DNA of 64,000 nucleotides from Palaemon carinicauda. Its lineage: Eukaryota; Arthropoda; Malacostraca; Decapoda; Palaemonidae. The DNA is taken from assembly GCF_036898095.1 (NCBI RefSeq), contig NC_090765.1, positions 35,439,829-35,503,828 of the forward strand, given 5' to 3'. Positions within the stretch are counted from its first letter, which is position 1. The number at the start of each line of letters is the position of its first letter. Shown in pieces: positions 12,083 to 23,579 of the stretch. The position numbers and the translations under genes were made by a program. Under the pieces are notes generated by a model. The model was not told where the DNA came from. It made no database searches and saw nothing but the letters and a program-made list of their open reading frames with translations.

Positions 12083-13647
12083 TTGCGACCCCCCCTTAAG
12101 ACGACAGTGATTTTCGGGGCACTACCGAACCTAATACAACCACCTAACCTAACCTAAGGGCCCTGTACCCCTACCTAGACCTAGCCCCTGCGACACCCCC
12201 CTTAATGCCACTACCTAACACATCCATCAAACCAAATGGTAATTGCAATTAACCACTACAATAACTAACACGCCTAGGAAACAAATTAAACACACATAAT
12301 GACCTGACTTTACATAATGGCCTGATCATTGCATATACGACGAGGAGATCACCCCATAGAACCTAATACTGTTAACACACCTATTGCCATATATGGTAAA
12401 CGAGTCAGTCGGCGTATTTACGTGAATCTGTTTCACTCCACAGCAACCAAAATACGATTCCAACTTGGTCGCGCGATCTGGGAATCTTCACATTGCGCAG
12501 CGCCAAGTGGGAATATTCCAACACGGTGCAGATTCTGAGATGGGTCGCAACACTTACACACTGATCATTTTATTAACTCAATCCTATTGCCACTAACTAA
12601 AAATATAGTGAATGGTAAGGTGTCAAAAACGAAATCTCAGCCATTCTGTACTTATCAAAGGTCCCAGACATACCAGTGTTAAGATTTTTTTACCGATTTT
12701 TTTTTTAACGTGACAACAGGTCGTTACTGGAAAAAGTTGCAAAATAGAAATTCATTTGGAAAGGAAAAACACTGTGCAAATAAAAATATTTACTCATATA
12801 AACAAGTATAGCTGTAATCTTTTCCTTATGATTCGGTCAAATCCTTTCTTTTATTCGAAGGAATTACACAATTTTTTTGCAAGTCATCAAGGTAAGAGGT
12901 AAGATAATTTAAGATAGGAAAATTTTTCTTCATGAAAAATATATGGTTTTATACAGGAAAACTCCAGTTATCTTCACAAATGCGTATGAACTATGTTAGG
13001 TTAGGTTGTGGATAATTCTACACTATAGTCAATTTTTTTTAATGAGGCGCATTTGCACTGACTCGCAGCGGTGCCCTTTTAGCTCGGAAAAGTTTCCTGC
13101 AATCTGACTGGTTGGAATTATCTTGTCTAACCAATCAGCGATCAGGAAACTTTTCCGAGGTAAAAGGCCACCCCTGCGAGTTGGTGCAAATCTGCCTCAC
13201 TAAAAAGAATCGACTACAAGTTAGGTTAGGTTGTGGGTAATTCTACACTATGGTGAACCATTGCAGTAAAAGTAATACTTTGCACATTTACGGCTTGAAA
13301 TTTGATTGGGGGACCTTTACGAAAAGCACCAATTAGTTCTTAACGAACTGATGAAAACTCCTAGGTAGTCTCGATAATCTTTATTAGACTTTTCCATTCC
13401 TTATAAACTAATCTTGAGACTTTTTCATTCCTTATAAACTAATCTTTAAACTGCTCTGCCTGACCTAATTGCACTTGTTATATTTTACCTCGGTGGGACG
13501 AGATTAAACATCTCGGCTGATCCCAAAATTTTCAGGCCACTTTAAACTACTAATTCAATAGTACATCTATATGATACTAAGCACACACTAACCATTATTG
13601 AAAGTGTTTAGTAAAGATGAAGACGTGAAAGCTCTTATGATCGCCAT
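515..13647 (-). CDS. HADHB: Trifunctional enzyme subunit beta (mitochondrial 3-ketoacyl-CoA thiolase), 5' two thirds, six exons
   Basis: Beta subunit of the mitochondrial trifunctional protein, which cleaves 3-ketoacyl-CoA with CoA in the last step of long-chain fatty-acid beta-oxidation at the inner membrane. Coding exons on the minus strand: 13593-13647, 10171-10348, 7158-7345, 5039-5173, 4500-4627, 515-745. All junctions are GT-AG and the phases (1, 2, 1, 1, 0, 0) keep one frame of 305 codons. The first exon gives a basic/Ser-rich mitochondrial presequence; residues ~43-70 hold the IDGVRTPF and PHDLAR motifs, ~128-136 the nucleophile motif MACISSNQA (Cys131), ~156-171 [16 protein letters not shown], and ~216-305 [12 protein letters not shown] through [11 protein letters not shown]. 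Family proteins are about 470 residues, so the C-terminal third with the second catalytic Cys and His is outside the window. Alignment to family members has no gaps at splice junctions, so the gene looks functional. Confidence 0.93.
1460..1486. repeat. (TAA)n microsatellite
   Basis: About eight TAA units in HADHB intron 5. Confidence 0.9.
1590..2450. repeat. Imperfect tandem interspersed repeat (units of roughly 300-350 bp)
   Basis: Several degenerate units share the order CATGAAATTT..GGATGATTGGCCATGATC, then GTGATTGGGTCAAA, then TTTGCATGAAAATAGTGCC, then CCTATCTTGT..ATA and a TACCCTTGTTTGTA boundary. Unit boundaries lie near 2000 and 2298. No coding potential is seen. The unit resembles a repeat I associate with marine invertebrate genomes, but the family name is unknown to me. 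The last unit is interrupted at 2451 and resumes at 3143. Confidence 0.7.
2451..3142 (-). pseudogene. Non-LTR retrotransposon fragment: C-terminal end of reverse transcriptase ORF
   Basis: Two adjoining minus-strand reading frames (2730-2981 and 2472-2729, interrupted by a stop between them) give the post-RT tail of a LINE ORF2. Visible pieces are a thumb-like SVLLYG motif (seen as [11 protein letters not shown]), the [12 protein letters not shown] segment, RWRWFWHAL, and a basic [12 protein letters not shown] stretch followed by [13 protein letters not shown]. This order is typical of the C terminus of many LINE reverse transcriptases (my guess is an RTE/L1-like group). The 3' end carries a short ATCATC-type tail. 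The fragment splits the tandem repeat around it, so it inserted later. It is 5'-truncated, with RT motifs A to E lost. Confidence 0.75.
3143..3310. repeat. Continuation of the interrupted tandem repeat
   Basis: Resumes the unit broken at 2451: a GGTAAAAAACGTCTTTTTGC stretch, the TTTGTGTGAAACTAGTGCC motif and a CCTATCTTG..ATACAACATGATA end, matching the two upstream units. Confidence 0.65.
3829..4135 (-). repeat. tRNA-derived SINE
   Basis: On the minus strand the element begins near 4135 with a box A-like TGGCTGATGTGG and, about 40 bases on, a perfect RNA polymerase III box B GGTTCGAGTCC (complement at about 4072-4082). A roughly 200-base unrelated body follows, ending near 3829. It lies in HADHB intron 5. 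The body (AGGGCAATG, CCTTGGTCCTAGC segments) resembles a repeat common in shrimp and crab sequence. It is a relic, not a tRNA gene: no cloverleaf with acceptor stem is evident. Confidence 0.7.
4500..4627 (-). CDS. HADHB: HADHB coding exon 5
   Basis: 42 codons plus two bases of a split Gly codon (residues 187-228). Donor GTAAGG at 4494-4499, acceptor CAG at 4628-4630. It encodes [27 protein letters not shown], matching the family without gaps. Confidence 0.93.
5039..5173 (-). CDS. HADHB: HADHB coding exon 4
   Basis: Residues 142-185 plus split codons at both ends. Donor GTAAGT at 5033-5038, acceptor CAG at 5174-5176. It contains [19 protein letters not shown], diagnostic of the trifunctional beta subunit. 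Intron 4 (4628-5038) is only 411 bp. Confidence 0.93.
5640..5800. repeat. Interspersed repeat, crustacean-type
   Basis: A GC-richer block in an AT-rich intron with GTAGTAGGTTGGCCAGGG, CACCAGCCACCCACTGAG and GGGAGTTATGGGGTCCTTTG motifs. I recall it as a frequent repeat flanking penaeid microsatellites; that is memory, not a search. No reading frame is apparent. Confidence 0.5.
5801..7157. other. Remainder of HADHB intron 3
   Basis: No gene recognised. Two copies of a motif like GAAGGTTTGTATCC..GGAACAA occur near 6760 and 7038; the same motif bounds the relic at 30061-34120, so old copies of that family may lie here. Overlapping short ORFs at 6250-6620 look like chance. Confidence 0.4.
7158..7345 (-). 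CDS. HADHB: HADHB coding exon 3 (contains the nucleophilic cysteine)
   Basis: One base of a split Lys codon, 62 full codons (residues 79-140), then one base. Acceptor AAACAG at 7346-7351, donor GTAAGT at 7152-7157. It carries [28 protein letters not shown] and the active-site motif [13 protein letters not shown] (Cys131). Confidence 0.93.
7993..8020 (+). repeat. Poly(A) tract, 28 A
   Basis: Uninterrupted run of A inside the hAT relic; possibly the tail of a processed insertion, but no source is recognisable upstream. Confidence 0.85.
8222..8677 (+). pseudogene. hAT transposase remnant (ZBED5/FAM200-like)
   Basis: The clearest stretch is the open frame 8420-8677, with [24 protein letters not shown], and [12 protein letters not shown] followed by a stop. 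This arrangement is characteristic of the C-terminal part of hAT transposases related to domesticated ZBED5/FAM200 proteins. Upstream, out of frame, TYLADIF..QLNKL can be read near 8248-8290. Frameshifts and stops separate the pieces, the DNA-binding BED finger is absent and the dimerisation/catalytic end is missing, so it cannot encode a working transposase. It lies in HADHB intron 2, antisense to the gene. Confidence 0.65.
9028..10170. other. Remainder of HADHB intron 2
   Basis: No gene recognised. Minus-strand frames at 9096-9326 and 9299-9553 are more GC-rich than the surroundings and might be an eroded gag-like remnant, but I find no diagnostic motif. Confidence 0.35.
10171..10348 (-). 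CDS. HADHB: HADHB coding exon 2
   Basis: Two bases completing Val19, 58 codons (residues 20-77), then AA of a split Lys. Acceptor TTTTTTTCAG above 10348, donor GTAAGT at 10165-10170. It holds the end of the presequence ([16 protein letters not shown]) and the start of the thiolase fold ([26 protein letters not shown]). Confidence 0.93.
10349..11843. other. Intron 1 of HADHB, distal part
   Basis: Part of the 3244-bp intron 1. AT-rich, with no gene recognised. The frames at 10626-10988 and 11620-11886 show no family motif. Confidence 0.5.
11844..12230. repeat. Minisatellite of ~127-134 bp units with long G tracts
   Basis: Three units, each running ATTTTC(A/G)GGGCACTACC, then CCTAATACA, then CACCTAACCTAACCTA, then TGTACCCCTACC, then a G tract and CCCCCTTAAG. 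The equivalent TTTC start points lie near 11851, 11978 and 12112. The G tract is 13 bases in unit 1 (11926-11938), 29 in unit 2 (12052-12080) and absent in unit 3, which explains the length difference. Runs this long suggest G-quadruplex potential and may be length-unreliable. The sequence lies within HADHB intron 1. Confidence 0.85.
12995..13252. mobile_element. Palindromic MITE-like element between 33-bp direct repeats
   Basis: An inverted repeat with arms of roughly 75 bp (about 13023-13099 and 13143-13219) includes TTTCCTG/CAGGAAA at the centre side and GAGGCGCATTTGCACTGACT against its near complement. The 43-bp loop carries a smaller inverted pair, CTGACTGGTT/AACCAATCAG. Almost identical 33-bp direct repeats (GTTAGGTTAGGTTGTGG.. 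at 12995 and 13220) bracket the palindrome. No coding capacity. It could be a non-autonomous DNA transposon; the long direct repeats are unusual for a target duplication and may instead be part of the element. Confidence 0.75.
13593..13647 (-). CDS. HADHB: HADHB coding exon 1 (start codon, transit peptide)
   Basis: The minus strand reads CAAGATGGCGATC, an excellent Kozak context (A at -3, G at +4). Eighteen codons encode a presequence-like peptide ([18 protein letters not shown]) with one Arg, no acidic residue and many Ser/Thr. The exon then ends with a single G before the donor GTTAGT (13587-13592). That G plus TG of exon 2 makes Val19, so phases match exactly. This start was chosen because exon 2 has no upstream ATG before its acceptor and this exon has the right phase, presequence character and a GC-rich upstream region. 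Confidence 0.82.
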
Positions 13648-13745
13648 CTTGCCGGTGGTCGGGTGGAAAGTCCGGAAGCTTGGGGAGGCAGGCGGGGATG
13701 GGGAGTGGCGTCGGGAGGGGAGGGGCCGATTACCAGCTGACGAAA
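13648..13745 (-). promoter_or_regulatory. Putative HADHB promoter (GC-rich)
   Basis: A C-rich (minus strand), CpG-containing block directly upstream of the start codon, in otherwise AT-rich DNA. It contains CCGGAAG at 13672-13678, an ETS/NRF-2-type motif common in promoters of nuclear-encoded mitochondrial proteins, and AAGATGGCG overlapping the ATG resembles a YY1 site. No TATA box is evident. Function is inferred from position and motifs only. Confidence 0.45.
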
Positions 13746-13807
13746 TTATCTAATCCAATGTTGTGTTAGATCGAATGCTCTGTAACGGCGACCCATTTTG
13801 ATTTTCC

Positions 13808-13827
13808 TTATTATTATTATTATTATC
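13808..13827. repeat. (ATT)n microsatellite at LINE 5' edge
   Basis: About six ATT units abutting the truncated 5' end of the LINE. Confidence 0.85.
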
Positions 13828-14546
13828 AGTGAATCAAAACATGCCCGATGGTTCTGTAGTAGGTGCAGGGGGGATTTCAAAAACTTGAAGGCAGAAAACA
13901 AAAAACTTAGGAAACAGTATGATGAGCTCAGGGATAATTTCATAGGGCTGCAGGATACGGTAGATGAGTTAAAAAAGGAGATTAGGTCCTTGGTGGATAA
14001 TAATATGATAGGAACAGGTCAGCTGACAAGAGAAGAAGTTAGGGCAGAGATGATAGAAATAAGGGAAAAGGAGAAAAAGAAAAACAATATAGTAATTTTC
14101 AATATAAAAGAAAGTACAAAAGTTGATAGTAATGAAAAGCTGAGAGATGATTTTGATATATGTGGGAGTTTGATTAATGTCGAGTTAGGAATGAATGATG
14201 TGGAAATTGAAGAAGTGGGTAGGTTAGGCAAACCAAGGGAAGAGAGAGAGAGGAACAGGGACAAAGACAAAAACCAAGGCCCCTGCTAGTTAAGCTCAAA
14301 AGCACTAAAGAAAAATGGGGAATAATTGCAAGGGGAAAACACCTCAGGAAATCAACAAAAGAGGAGTTGAGACAAGTTTTCATTGCACCTGACCTCACTT
14401 TCAGGGAAAGGGAAAAAGAAAGGAAGTTGCTAGAGGAATTGAGAGAGAAAAAAGAAAATGGAGAGCAGGGGTGGTACATAAAGAGAGGAGAACTAGTAAG
14501 AAACGACAATTTTCGCCAAGAAGCAAACGCAAGCAGAGCGAATTAG
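13828..14546 (+). pseudogene. LINE ORF1 (PHD-type finger end, coiled coil, RRM-like), frameshifted
   Basis: Begins with the tail of a Cys-rich finger (ARWFCSRCRGDF), then a heptad-rich coiled coil of about 70 residues (KNLKAENKKLRKQYDELRD onward), then the RNA-binding-like segment NNIVIFNIKES and EEVGRLGKP. The frame ends at 14289. After a frameshift near 14255-14275 it continues as RPLLVKLKS..WGIIARGKHLR..VFIAPDLTFREREKE to the TAG at 14544-14546. This order is typical of ORF1 proteins of CR1/L2-clade elements, which bind the template RNA as a chaperone. The N-terminal part is missing. Confidence 0.75.
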
Positions 14547-14550
14547 GAAA

Positions 14551-17500
14551 GGTATAAATTTAGACAAAAAAGTTAGCCAATGTATAAAAATATGCCTGTT
14601 AAATATCCAAGCACTAACCAAGCAGAAATTAATAGAAATAGAAAACGAGATGAACACAAATAAAATTCATATATTTTGTTTGACAGAAACGCACCAAAAA
14701 ATAGATTAAATACAGCTGAGTAAAGGTCTGTTAAAGTTAGAAAAAAGAAGGGATTTTAAAGACAAAAAGTGTGGAGGGTTAATGTTAATTTTTAAAAACA
14801 ATAATATCACTGAAGCAGAGGAAATAGAAACAAAACATAGTGATATAATAATGGTACAGTGCAAAATCCACAACTTAGTATTCCTGATAATACTGGTATA
14901 TTTTGCAGCAGGAAATACAGAAGAAGATAGAAAAAGAGATCAAGAATTGAAAGCGGAATGTGAAAAATTAATACAAAAAGCAGGCGAAACAACTCATTTG
15001 CTAGTTATGGGGGATTTTAACGGCCACGTGGGATTTCTTGGGCACCAACAAGTAGACAGAAATGGGGAAATGGTGCTAGATTGGATGGGTAATCACAACC
15101 TAACACTATTAAATGGAGATGAAAAGTGCTCAGGACTATACACGTGGAATAGACAAGATCAGCATAGTGCTATTGATTTTGTTCTTGCAAATAATATGCT
15201 ATATAAACAATTTAAATGTATGGAAATAGATGAAGATAAAACAGTATTAGACATATCAGATCACAACTTAATAACAGTAGAATTGGAAGTAAAAACAAAT
15301 AGCGAAAATAATTACAATAAAGGGAAGTGGGAAGAATTTACATATTATAGGAGTGATGCAAAAGATATAGACGAATATGTGAAATCTATAGAGAGAAAAC
15401 TTGTCAGCAAGGATGTAAAAAACATTGATGAGCTAAACATAATAATGGCAGAAATGAAACAAGATCATTTGGCTAAAACATATAGGAGAAGGGTAACAAA
15501 TGAAGGGAAGACCAAAGAACAACCTTGGGTAACCGAGGAAATAAGAAGAAAGATTAAGGAAAGAAAGGAACTTAATAGAAAAAAGAGAAATGAAAACGAT
15601 ATTAGGATAAAAAGAGAATTAGAAGAAAAATACAATCATAAGAAGAAAGAAGTACAAATACTGGTGAAAGAGAGCATAACGTTATATGAGAAAAAGAAGA
15701 CCAGGGAGATAAGAGATAATAAAAACAATAAACTATGGGAAAACATAAACAAATTAAGAAATAGCAAAGAAATAAAAAGCGAGGCAATACAATTATATGG
15801 AGATAGAGGAAATAAACTATCAGATGAAGAGGCTAAAGAAGAATTAGTAAAATTTTGGAAAACAGTCTACAACACACATGGAAATAGAATAACTGAGATC
15901 TGGAATGAGGAGAAGGAGAGCGAATACCTGGATAATTTGAGAAGAGAAAACGACATTATAACTGTAAATGAATATAGTATACCTGAACATCTAAGGGAGC
16001 ATTACGATGCTGTACTTATTGTCGAAGGAATAATTATACCCATGCCCGCCGCTGAAATGAGTAAAGGTAAATTAGAAAAATGCTTAAAACGTCTAAAGAA
16101 AGGTAAAGCGGCTGGGCCAGATGGACTAAAGCCAGACTACTACAAAGCAATGATGATGAGTGATATATGCAAGAATACACTAGTGAACTGCTACAAAGAG
16201 GAACTAGCCAGCAAAGAAAAACCCAAAAGCTGGAAAGAATCCAGAACAAAAATGTTAGAAAAGAAAAACAAGCCAACAGCAAAGGAATTGAGACCTATAG
16301 CTCTCACAAATGTATCACATAAAATATACATGGCTTTTATCAAGGATGAAATAGAAGGGCATCTAAAAAGTAATAATGCCATAGAGGATAGTCAAGCGGG
16401 ATTTACAGGAGGAAGGATTGAGGATAATATATTCATCTTACAATACATGTTCGAAGAAACTTTCAAAAATAAGAAAAAACTCATAGTGGCCTCTTTAGAT
16501 TTCAAAAAAGCTTTCGATTCCATAAAAAGGGAAGCACTGATAGAAACATTAAAGCAATATAAAGTACATACTAGTATAATTAACTCTATAGCTGAAGTAT
16601 ATGTGGGAGACTCGACTACGTTAGACATAGGGGAAAGAGTAGAACAAAAATTGAGCGTAAGTAGTGGAATAAAGCAAGGCTGTACTGCCTCTACAACATT
16701 ATTCAAATTAATTACTTATCAGATTATAAAACAAGTAGAAAAGGAAGGTAATGGTTTTAAAAATGATATTATAAAGCTAGTAGTATTATTTTTTTCTGAT
16801 GATGTCCTAGTGCTTGCTGAGAATATAGAGGATGCTGAATTAAACATAAGGAAAGTGATAGATATAGGAAAGCAGTGTGGTTTAGACATAAACAGAGACA
16901 AAAGTAGCGTACTTATATATAATATGAAGGAGAAACCAGATAATATAGAGGGAATAAGAGTAGTAAGCAATATTAAATACCTAGGTATCAAGGTAGATGA
17001 TAGTAGGAATATGTTCAAAACACAGAAAAGTGAAATGATAGTTAAGGCGCAAAAGCTAGCTAATCTTACATATTCGATCATAGAAAAAAGTTGTAATAAG
17101 ATACTGATAGGGAAAACATACTGGAAAAGTGTAGCACTACCTTCTATATTATATGGAACAAATGTGATTAACTTAACGGAAACGGAAATAGAAAAGTTGC
17201 AGAGAATAGAGAATGGAATGTATAGAAGGATGTTAGGGGGTGTAAAGAATACAGCAATTGTAGCCTTGAGAGGGGATGTAGGAGCATCTGCTATGAAAAC
17301 AAGGGTAATGGATAGTAAGCCGAGGTACCTTAATAGCATTTTTAAGGGAGAAAAGGACCTACTTACAGCAATAGTCAATGATATGGAAGAAAAAGAGAGG
17401 AAGTGGTGGATGCATGTGAAGAAGTATGCTGAAGAATGTGGGATGGCGATGAGAGAAGTCAAGAGATGTACGAAAGAGGACATAAAGAAGAGAACAAGAG

Positions 17501-17925
17501 AATGGGACACAAGCAAATGGAAGAGTGAAATGGAGTGTAAGGAGAGTCTAATTTTGTACAAAAACTGGAAAAGTGAAATCAAGGAAGAGGAAGTGTATGA
17601 CAATACATTTTCGTCAATTTTATTATTCAGAGCAAGGACAAACTCATTGGGCTTGAATATAAGAAACAGACACCAAGATGGAAATATAAACTGTGTATTC
17701 TGTGATGTAGAAGAAAATGCTAACCACTTTATATTATATTATCCACAGTTTAGTGATATAAGAATAAAAGCAATTGAGCTCCAACAACCATACGAAGAAG
17801 ATAGTGCACAAACAGTTGGAAAATTCCTTTTTTGTGAAGAGAATATTGAAAATAAGAAAAGTATACTACAACAAATGTGGATGAAAAGAGAAAAACTAGT
17901 GAAAATAAGGAACACACAAAACTAA
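14551..17925 (+). pseudogene. LINE ORF2: endonuclease-reverse transcriptase, one internal stop
   Basis: The endonuclease begins upstream of the long open frame: LLNIQALT and the catalytic Glu motif CLTETHQK near 14599-14700, then TAA at 14707-14709. The open part 14782-17925 (1047 codons) has LLVMGDFNGHVG, NRQDQHSAIDFVL and LDISDHNLI of the endonuclease. RT motifs follow: GKAAGPDGLKPDYYK, RPIALTNVSHKI, AGFTGGR, SLDFKKAFDSI (motif A), SSGIKQGCTAS (motif B) and FFSDDVLVLAE (motif C; usually YADD or FADD). A C-terminal CVFCDVEENANHFILYYP looks like a CCHC knuckle whose last Cys is Tyr. The segment between the N-terminal stop and MGDFNG is short, suggesting an internal deletion. Inactive copy. 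Confidence 0.85.
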
Positions 17926-18007
17926 AAGACACAGAGGCGCCGTTGTAAAGGCTATGCCTCACCCCAGAACCTGAACCTGATTATTATTATTATTATTATT
18001 ATTATTA

Positions 18008-18330
18008 TCATTACTTGCTCAGCTACAACCCTAGTTGGAAAAGAAAAATGCTATAAGACCGGGGGCTCCAACAGCGAAAATAGCCCAGTGAGGAAAGGAA
18101 ACAAGGAAAAATAAAATATTTTAAGAACAGTAACAACATTAAAATAAGTATTTCCTACGTAAACTATAAACACTTTAACAAAACAAGAGGAAGAGAAATA
18201 CGATAGAATAGTGTGCCAGAGTGTACCCTCAAGCAAAAGAACTTTAATCAAAGACAATGGAAGACCATGGTGCAGAGGCTATGGCACTACCAAAGACTAG
18301 AAAACAATGGTTTGATTTTGGAGTGTCCTT
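18008..18330 (-). repeat. Interspersed repeat next to (ATT)n, copy 1
   Basis: Contains CTACAACCCTAGTTGGAAAA, GCTCCAACAGCGAAAATAGC, CCCAGTGAGGAAAGGAAA and, further on, GTGTACCCTCAAGCAAAAGA and GAAGACCATGGTGCAGAGGC. The first part recurs at 19822. On the minus strand it would end in an (AAT)n tail, as a short retroposon would. It resembles a very common shrimp repeat (from memory). Confidence 0.65.
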
Positions 18331-19560
<1,230 letters not shown>

Positions 19561-19715
19561 ACTGTCTGAAGTTTCCCGATGTATAAGTGCACACATCATT
19601 TTAAATTGCAAACTCGATATCTCAAAATTTTCCCCCATATAGCTACGTAGGAAGCCCAGTGACTCCCATTCAATATTAGATCACATATCATTTACACTGT
19701 CACACTGAATTTCTG

Positions 19716-19821
<106 letters not shown>

Positions 19822-19985
19822 GCCAAGCTACAACCCTAATTGGAAAAGCAATTTGCTATAAGCTCAAAGGCTCCAACAGGGTAAAATAGCCCAGTGAGGA
19901 GAGGAAATAAGGATAACCTATAAATGGGAGGTAAATGCAAAATATTTGCAACAATGAAAATTTACTAACAAATGATATATTATGA
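19822..19985 (-). repeat. Interspersed repeat next to (ATT)n, copy 2
   Basis: Contains AGCCAAGCTACAACCCTAAT, GCTCCAACAGGGTAAAATAG and CCCAGTGAGGAGAGGAAA, matching the first ~120 bp of the repeat at 18008, then diverges. Confidence 0.65.
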
Positions 19986-20152
19986 TCAAACAGATACAAT
20001 TTAAAAATATATAGTTTGTTCTAAATGCTGTGAAAGGGTTAACAGAAAAGAAACTTGTATAAGTACAGAACTGTATGTTTTATTATCTTTGTATGAGCAT
20101 TTTTCAGCACATGAAGTTAACGTTGAACATAGATAATAATAACAGAGGCTTA

Positions 20153-23195
<3,043 letters not shown>

Positions 23196-23368
23196 TTTTC
23201 AATATTAATCTTACCCGATAATCATGTAGCTGTCAACTCCGTTGCCCGACAGAAATCTACGGACGGGATACGCCAGCGATCGCTATACAAGAGGGGGGTG
23301 TACTCACCAGCGCCATCTGTGGTCAGGTACTCCAGTACTTCTTGTCAACACCACCTCAATTTTTCCTC
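23196..23368 (+). repeat. Left ITR, copy 1
   Basis: Starts TTTTCAATATTAATC, then TTACCCGATAATCATGTAG. It contains the palindrome AGCGATCGCT at 23275-23284 and AGCGCCATCTGT. It is the inverse of 29750-29914 with few differences. Confidence 0.9.
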
Positions 23369-23579
23369 TGTCGTGCCGCCGGAAAGACCTACATGGATAC
23401 GCTGTTGATTTTGGAGTCTTTGTTCACGGTTTTGGTGAAGTATTTGCTCTAAAATTTAGCCTTCGCTATACAGGAAGCTTTTCCCTTAGCTTAGATAGCT
23501 TTTGGAATTAAATTGATTTATTGGTTAACGATCTTTGCTTTACTTTGGAATTCCCCCTTGACTGTTCTCTAAATTCAAG

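Larger units (their letters stand above)
13828..18009 (+). mobile_element. 5'-truncated non-LTR retrotransposon (two ORFs, CR1/L2/jockey-like)
   Basis: ORF1 with zinc-finger end and coiled coil, ORF2 with AP-type endonuclease and reverse transcriptase, a ~60-bp 3' UTR (17926-17981) and an (ATT)n tail (17982-18009). ORF1 lacks its N terminus, so the copy is 5'-truncated. ORF1 has a frameshift and ORF2 an in-frame stop, so it is inactive. It starts about 180 bp upstream of the HADHB start codon, in divergent orientation. No target duplication was identified. Confidence 0.85.

Noticed and set aside
16719..17603. 294-codon open frame on the minus strand
   Set aside because: It is antisense to the LINE ORF2 RT region, rich in Ser/Leu/Phe with no motif, and is the expected shadow of an A-rich coding strand.
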